Shown one piece after another: positions 60,133 to 64,000 of a DNA stretch of 64,000 nucleotides. The position numbers and the translations under genes are program-made. The notes under the pieces were generated by a model. The model saw nothing but the letters and a program-made list of their open reading frames with translations. It was not told the origin of the DNA and searched no databases. Source of the stretch: Bryoerythrophyllum caledonicum (lineage: Eukaryota > Streptophyta > Bryopsida > Pottiales > Pottiaceae); the NCBI GenBank assembly GCA_963971425.1, contig OZ020525.1, forward strand, positions 16,188,187 through 16,252,186, given 5' to 3'. Each line of letters opens with the position of its first letter. Position 1 is the first letter of the stretch.

Positions 60133-61342
60133 TGTTATGATATTATAGTTTGTAGTAGAAATAAGAAATGTTTAGTTTGGGGTTAGTTTAGGGGGAGAAA
60201 TATAGTGCCAACTTGTAGTAGAGTTATAGGTTAGGAAATAAAAGTCAAGCTAGGCTTATGTGGGAAGATTTGGATAAGATTTGGAGGTAAATAGACTTTG
60301 GTGTCCAAGGGTGAGTCAAAAGGAAGGCTAGAGAAGCATGGGCTGATTTAGGCCCTTGACTTTTCTTCCCTCCTCCCTCGGCCTAAGCCTCCTCCATTTA
60401 GTATAAAAAGACGCTCGGGTTTTCCAGTGTGACAGGTAGAGTTTGGTGAGTTTTGATGTCAGTTTTTAGAGTGTTGTAGAACTTGTTAATAGCTTTCCAA
60501 CAAGCTATCACACACTCCAATCGGAGTTATGTAGAAGCTGTGGTGTGGATTTGAATAAACAAGGGTACTGCTGCCATGAATTTTCGAGAGCAGTAACTTT
60601 GATTCCATGTAGAAACTTGTATACAAAGAGTGAGATAATGAATCTTTGTGTGTATAGTGTTGATTGTATTAGCTTTCCAATGAGCTATCATAAGCTCAAA
60701 TCCGAGTTGTTATGGAGTCGTGGCACTTGATCTATTGAAGGAGTGTTCTCGGAGGAGCGGGTTGTTTTCCACAAGTTTCAAGCAGTGACTTTGAGCAACT
60801 ATAGTTCATTGTATATAGAGTCAGTAGGATTGAGAATTTTATCACTTGTTGATCTTGTTGTTAGCTTTTCAAAAAGCTATTACGTAAGTAGATTGGAGTT
60901 GGTTTGAGAGAGTTATGCTAGATTGAGTGGAAAGGAGTCAGCTGCCTTGAGCAAATTAGAGCAGTGACTTTGATTCCTCATAGAAGCATTTGTATAGATC
61001 TTTTTATATTTAAATTTTGTACATATGAGCCTTACTGTATTAGCTTTCTAGGAAGCTATTGCATGCTCATATAAAGTTAAGTATGAAGTGGTAGAGCTTG
61101 ATAGAATGAGAGAAGATTCTGCTGCCCCAAGTTCATTCAAACTACTTGTTTAATCACTTGCGAGGGTTTGTCAAGATGAGTCAAGAAGTTTACCTTTATT
61201 GAAGATCTAAGTCTTACTTTGTATTATTTCAAATTTATCACCAATGAAGATCGCCTTTATTACACCTCCCTTCTTCCTTTACTGAAATTGGTAGCAGCCA
61301 AGAACCCTACGTTTTCCCAAGGCAAATTCTCTCTCCACGACA
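60133..61342 (+). repeat. Ty3/gypsy 5' LTR (candidate)
   Basis: Begins TGTTATGATATT and ends CACGACA directly before TTGGTGCTTCCACTGAGAG, which I take as the primer-binding region. A TATA box (TATAAAAAG, 60402-60410) marks the promoter. After the TATA box, four imperfect units of ~180-190 bp carry hairpin-like cores AGCTTTCCAACAAGCTATCA at 60491, 60672, 60863 and 61042. The left edge is the less certain, because the 3' LTR is outside the window. Confidence 0.6.
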
Positions 61343-61393
61343 TTGGTGCTTCCACTGAGAGAGCCTTGGGGCTACTTATTTGGTCAAGACAAG

Positions 61394-62704
61394 ATGGGAG
61401 ATCACGACGGTAGGTCATCCTCTGGGGGTGGTGTTGGAGATATTGGTGGTGGTGTCAATTTCACGGCGGACTTTGTTCGGGCCATGCAATTGTTTATGGG
61501 CCAACATGCTACTAATATGGCAGGACAAGGAGCTACGAAAGCATTGAGGGATGTCATCAGTAAGATTGGAAGATTTGATGGCAAGAATATCTCGGGGTTT
61601 TTGAGGGCATACACTTGTGAGATGGAGATTTATCAGGTGCCTGAGGCACGAATGATAGAGACGTTTGATCTTGCGGTTGTGCCCGAGATTCGAGAAAGAG
61701 TGAGAGAACTCCATGATTCAGTGAATGTAAATACATGGGCAAGGTTTGCTGAGAGGTTGAAGGAAGAGTATTTTGATGAAGATTCTCAGCGAATGTCTAA
61801 GAGGGCATTCTTGGAGTGGGTGAAAATGCAGCCTGGAAAGACCATGGGGCCGAACGAACTCTTGAGGGAGTTTGAGAAGAAGTATGGTCAATTTCCCCTA
61901 TCTGAGAAGCGGCTTCTTGATACGAGGAAGTCCGAGTTATTTCTCCAAGCTGCTGATGATGTCTTGGAAGACAGACTCCTTCTTATTCTTCAAGACGTGA
62001 CAGCCAAGGGAGGTTTTGATCCCAACTGGAGGAGATTGGAGGAGTCAGTGAGCCTTATTGCCAAGCAGCAACGTGTAAAGGCTCGTGGAGTTATATCGAG
62101 GGGTGATGCACCATTGATATCGTTTTCCAAGACTCCAGCATCTTCGGTATCTTCAACGCCATCAAGTTCGTCTAGTGGCAAAGTCCTTGATAATGACACT
62201 CTTGAAGATCTTGTGAAAGGCCTCAAGGAACTGAAGGTGGAGATGAGTGCTCTGAAAAAAGGCCGTATGACGAACGACACCCGCTCTGCTGATGGCTCGA
62301 GAGGATTTGTTGTGCGATGTATTTATTGTGATGACCCGAGTCACAAACGTGGAGACTGTAAGTTTTTTGCAGATGACTTGAAGGCGGGTATCATCATTTT
62401 CAGAGAAGGGATGATCAGAGATGCTACATCAGGTGATCCATTGGCCACGAACTTTGGTAAAGGAGGGATGAAGAAATTGGTGGATGATAAGCTAGGTAGG
62501 ACTAGCTCTATTCATCTCAGAGATGCTGAAATTTACAATATTCAAGCAGTACAGAATGGGGTGGAAGCATTATCAAATCCGAATCGAGAAGTTATGATTA
62601 GGGGGGCTCAAATTATCAGAAGTCTAACGGGTTGGGATGATCCTGTGGACTCTAATACCATCAAAGCCTACTTGGGAAGTGAGAATGGAGAGAAAAAGCC
62701 TTAG
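61394..62704 (+). CDS. gag: Ty3/gypsy gag
   Basis: 436 residues from ATG 61394 (MGDHDGRSSSGG) to TAG 62702-62704. The N-terminal two thirds are helical, as in plant retrotransposon Gag (FDGKNISGFLRAYTCEMEIYQ, then LKEEYFDEDSQRMSKRAFLEW). A Ser-rich linker leads to a CCHC knuckle CIYCDDPSHKRGDC at ~309-322, which would bind RNA. Gag would form the cytoplasmic virus-like particle. The TAG is followed in frame by a long open stretch, so gag and protease are separated by one stop codon only. Confidence 0.85.
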   Translation: MGDHDGRSSSGGGVGDIGGGVNFTADFVRAMQLFMGQHATNMAGQGATKALRDVISKIGRFDGKNISGFLRAYTCEMEIYQVPEARMIETFDLAVVPEIRERVRELHDSVNVNTWARFAERLKEEYFDEDSQRMSKRAFLEWVKMQPGKTMGPNELLREFEKKYGQFPLSEKRLLDTRKSELFLQAADDVLEDRLLLILQDVTAKGGFDPNWRRLEESVSLIAKQQRVKARGVISRGDAPLISFSKTPASSVSSTPSSSSSGKVLDNDTLEDLVKGLKELKVEMSALKKGRMTNDTRSADGSRGFVVRCIYCDDPSHKRGDCKFFADDLKAGIIIFREGMIRDATSGDPLATNFGKGGMKKLVDDKLGRTSSIHLRDAEIYNIQAVQNGVEALSNPNREVMIRGAQIIRSLTGWDDPVDSNTIKAYLGSENGEKKP

Positions 62705-64000
62705 GATGTGATTGTAGAAGTGAAGAGAGGTAGAAATACAGAAGATGAAGCTGAAGAACCTGCTAGCAAGAAGAAGACACCTGTTGGGAAGGAAAATGTT
62801 CAGAATCAAGGCCCAGCAGGTCAAACACGACAGAGGCAAGAAGGACGACCTTCTACCTCTCATCCAGGAGGTGCACCACTTCCGAAGGAAAAGTGGGAGG
62901 AAAGAATGAGTGGTGAGAAGAAAGCGAAGGAAGATGGAGTAAAGGGGAAGGACAAAGCACCGGCTTATAGACTTCAGTCTGATATTGAGACCTCTATCGA
63001 TATGAAAGGTATTCTAGAAGAGAGGATTTTGGATGCCAAGATAGAGTTTACTCTGAGGGAAGCCCTTGGCATAGCCAAAAAGGACTTTCATGAGCTCATC
63101 ATTAATGTCATCAAGAGGAAGAGACAGATCATTGTCGAAATAGTGATGACCAGAGCATTGGACACTCATATGACAGAAGATGAGGAGGAAGAAATTGGTC
63201 AAGTATTTGCATTGATGTATGACCATGTGGATATAGAAGGCCAAGAGAAGAAGATAGAGTGTGTCTTTATAAAGACTGATGAAGATGATGAAGGAATTGA
63301 AGAACTATTGAATGGAGAGATGGAGGATGAGGTTTTGAAGATGTTTGCTTGCAGCTGTAGTGTCAAGAATATGGTTGAAGCAAATTCTAACAAGAACCAA
63401 GAAGAGAGGGTGGTGGAAGAGAAAGACAAAGCACTTGTGGAGGACGATACACTACAGCAAGTCAGTGGAGAAGAGGCTTTTATAGAAGCCAATGTTTCTT
63501 GTTGCTTGCACAACAAGTCTCAAGTGATGCGTGGGAGTGAAGCAATGACAGCTTTTACTCATCCATTTTGGGCAAGAGCCACTACAGAGACACGTGTTAA
63601 ACTTGGAGACTTGGATGAGACTTTTTTAGCCCTTGTGGACCATGGTTCAGAAATTAATATCATATCCAGGAAGTTATATGAGAAAGGAAAATGGCCTATT
63701 GATATTAACCATGGATGGGTGATGCGGGCAACAAACAATGAGAAAGGCAAGTTGTATGGAGCATGTCCAGCGGTCAAGACCAAGATTGGAAATGTTGAGG
63801 TGGAACAAAACTACTTTGTTCAAAACTATCGATCTTATCCTATTATTCTTGGTCAGCCATATATTACAGCAACAAGGATGGAGACCAAGGTTTTGGATGA
63901 TGGCTCACACTATGCAAGAATTCGTAGTTTGGATGGGATGCAAGCTGTACAGTTTCTCACCGTGAAATCAAACAATGAGAGACATAGGGATCAGCTTAGA
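62705..64000 (+). CDS. pol: Ty3/gypsy protease region (continues past window)
   Basis: Open in the gag frame for 432 codons to the window edge, with no stop. It begins with a charged Lys/Glu-rich linker, then an acidic segment, and then a retropepsin-like domain. That domain has ARATTETRVKLG, LVDHGSEINIIS (DHG in place of the usual D-S/T-G, ~63635-63670) and PIILGQPYI (~63840). Reverse transcriptase would follow outside. Whether it is expressed by readthrough of TAG 62702 or the TAG is a mutation cannot be told from one copy. Confidence 0.78.

Overview
The window looks like nuclear DNA of a land plant, probably a non-seed plant. A liverwort such as Marchantia is my best guess, with low certainty. 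The reasons are intronless phenylalanine ammonia-lyase (PAL) genes in tandem, a two-exon GT34 xylosyltransferase of plant type, spliced genes with GT-AG introns, plant Ty1/copia and Ty3/gypsy retrotransposons, and long AT-rich repeats between GC-rich genes. There is no operon-like packing and no CRISPR array or rRNA. One 200-base N gap (12798-12997) marks a draft assembly.

Layout. 1-3690: 5' part of PAL copy A (minus strand, cut by the window edge) with its upstream region. 3690-5730: dispersed repeats. 5736-22640: a three-level nest of mobile DNA. An unknown repeat family ('H') received a 1.7-kb Tc1/mariner element at a TA site. A 12.4-kb Mutator-like (MULE) element then landed inside the Tc1 transposase gene, making a 10-bp target duplication. 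A 0.8-kb retroelement fragment with an 11-bp duplication sits further right in H. 23654-25910: a two-exon GT34 gene, the only apparently intact host gene besides the PALs. 28290-38549: PAL copy B and flanks, with a 2.9-kb insertion in its 3' side. 39231-40255: a decayed Tc1-type transposase. 41272-47668: a protein-kinase pseudogene split by a 5.3-kb copia element. 47669-50800: AT-rich sequence without genes. 50700-50852: the end of a second MULE of the same family. 50853-52803: a second copy of H that still shows the empty Tc1 site. 52806-58460: PAL copy C and flanks. 58600-60060: CACTA-like and tRNA-derived remnants. 60133-64000: the 5' LTR, gag and protease region of a Ty3/gypsy element running off the window.

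The most unusual object is the MULE at 6535-18971. Besides a transposase gene with a zinc-binding region, DDE-like core and SWIM finger, it carries a divergently transcribed gene of about ten exons. When the exons are joined in frame (4041 nt), the predicted protein has a ParB/sulfiredoxin-like motif in its N-terminal half and a segment resembling a DNA-methyltransferase fold in its C-terminal half. One intron of this gene holds an array of alternating inverted 63-bp monomers, a string of near-perfect palindromes. Both genes carry a single in-frame TAG, so this copy is probably dead, but the family may represent an undescribed transposon type.

The PAL genes catalyse entry into phenylpropanoid metabolism. 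Copies B and C differ by four residues in 710. B shares its upstream region with A and its downstream region with C, so the cluster has grown by segmental duplication or been homogenised by conversion.
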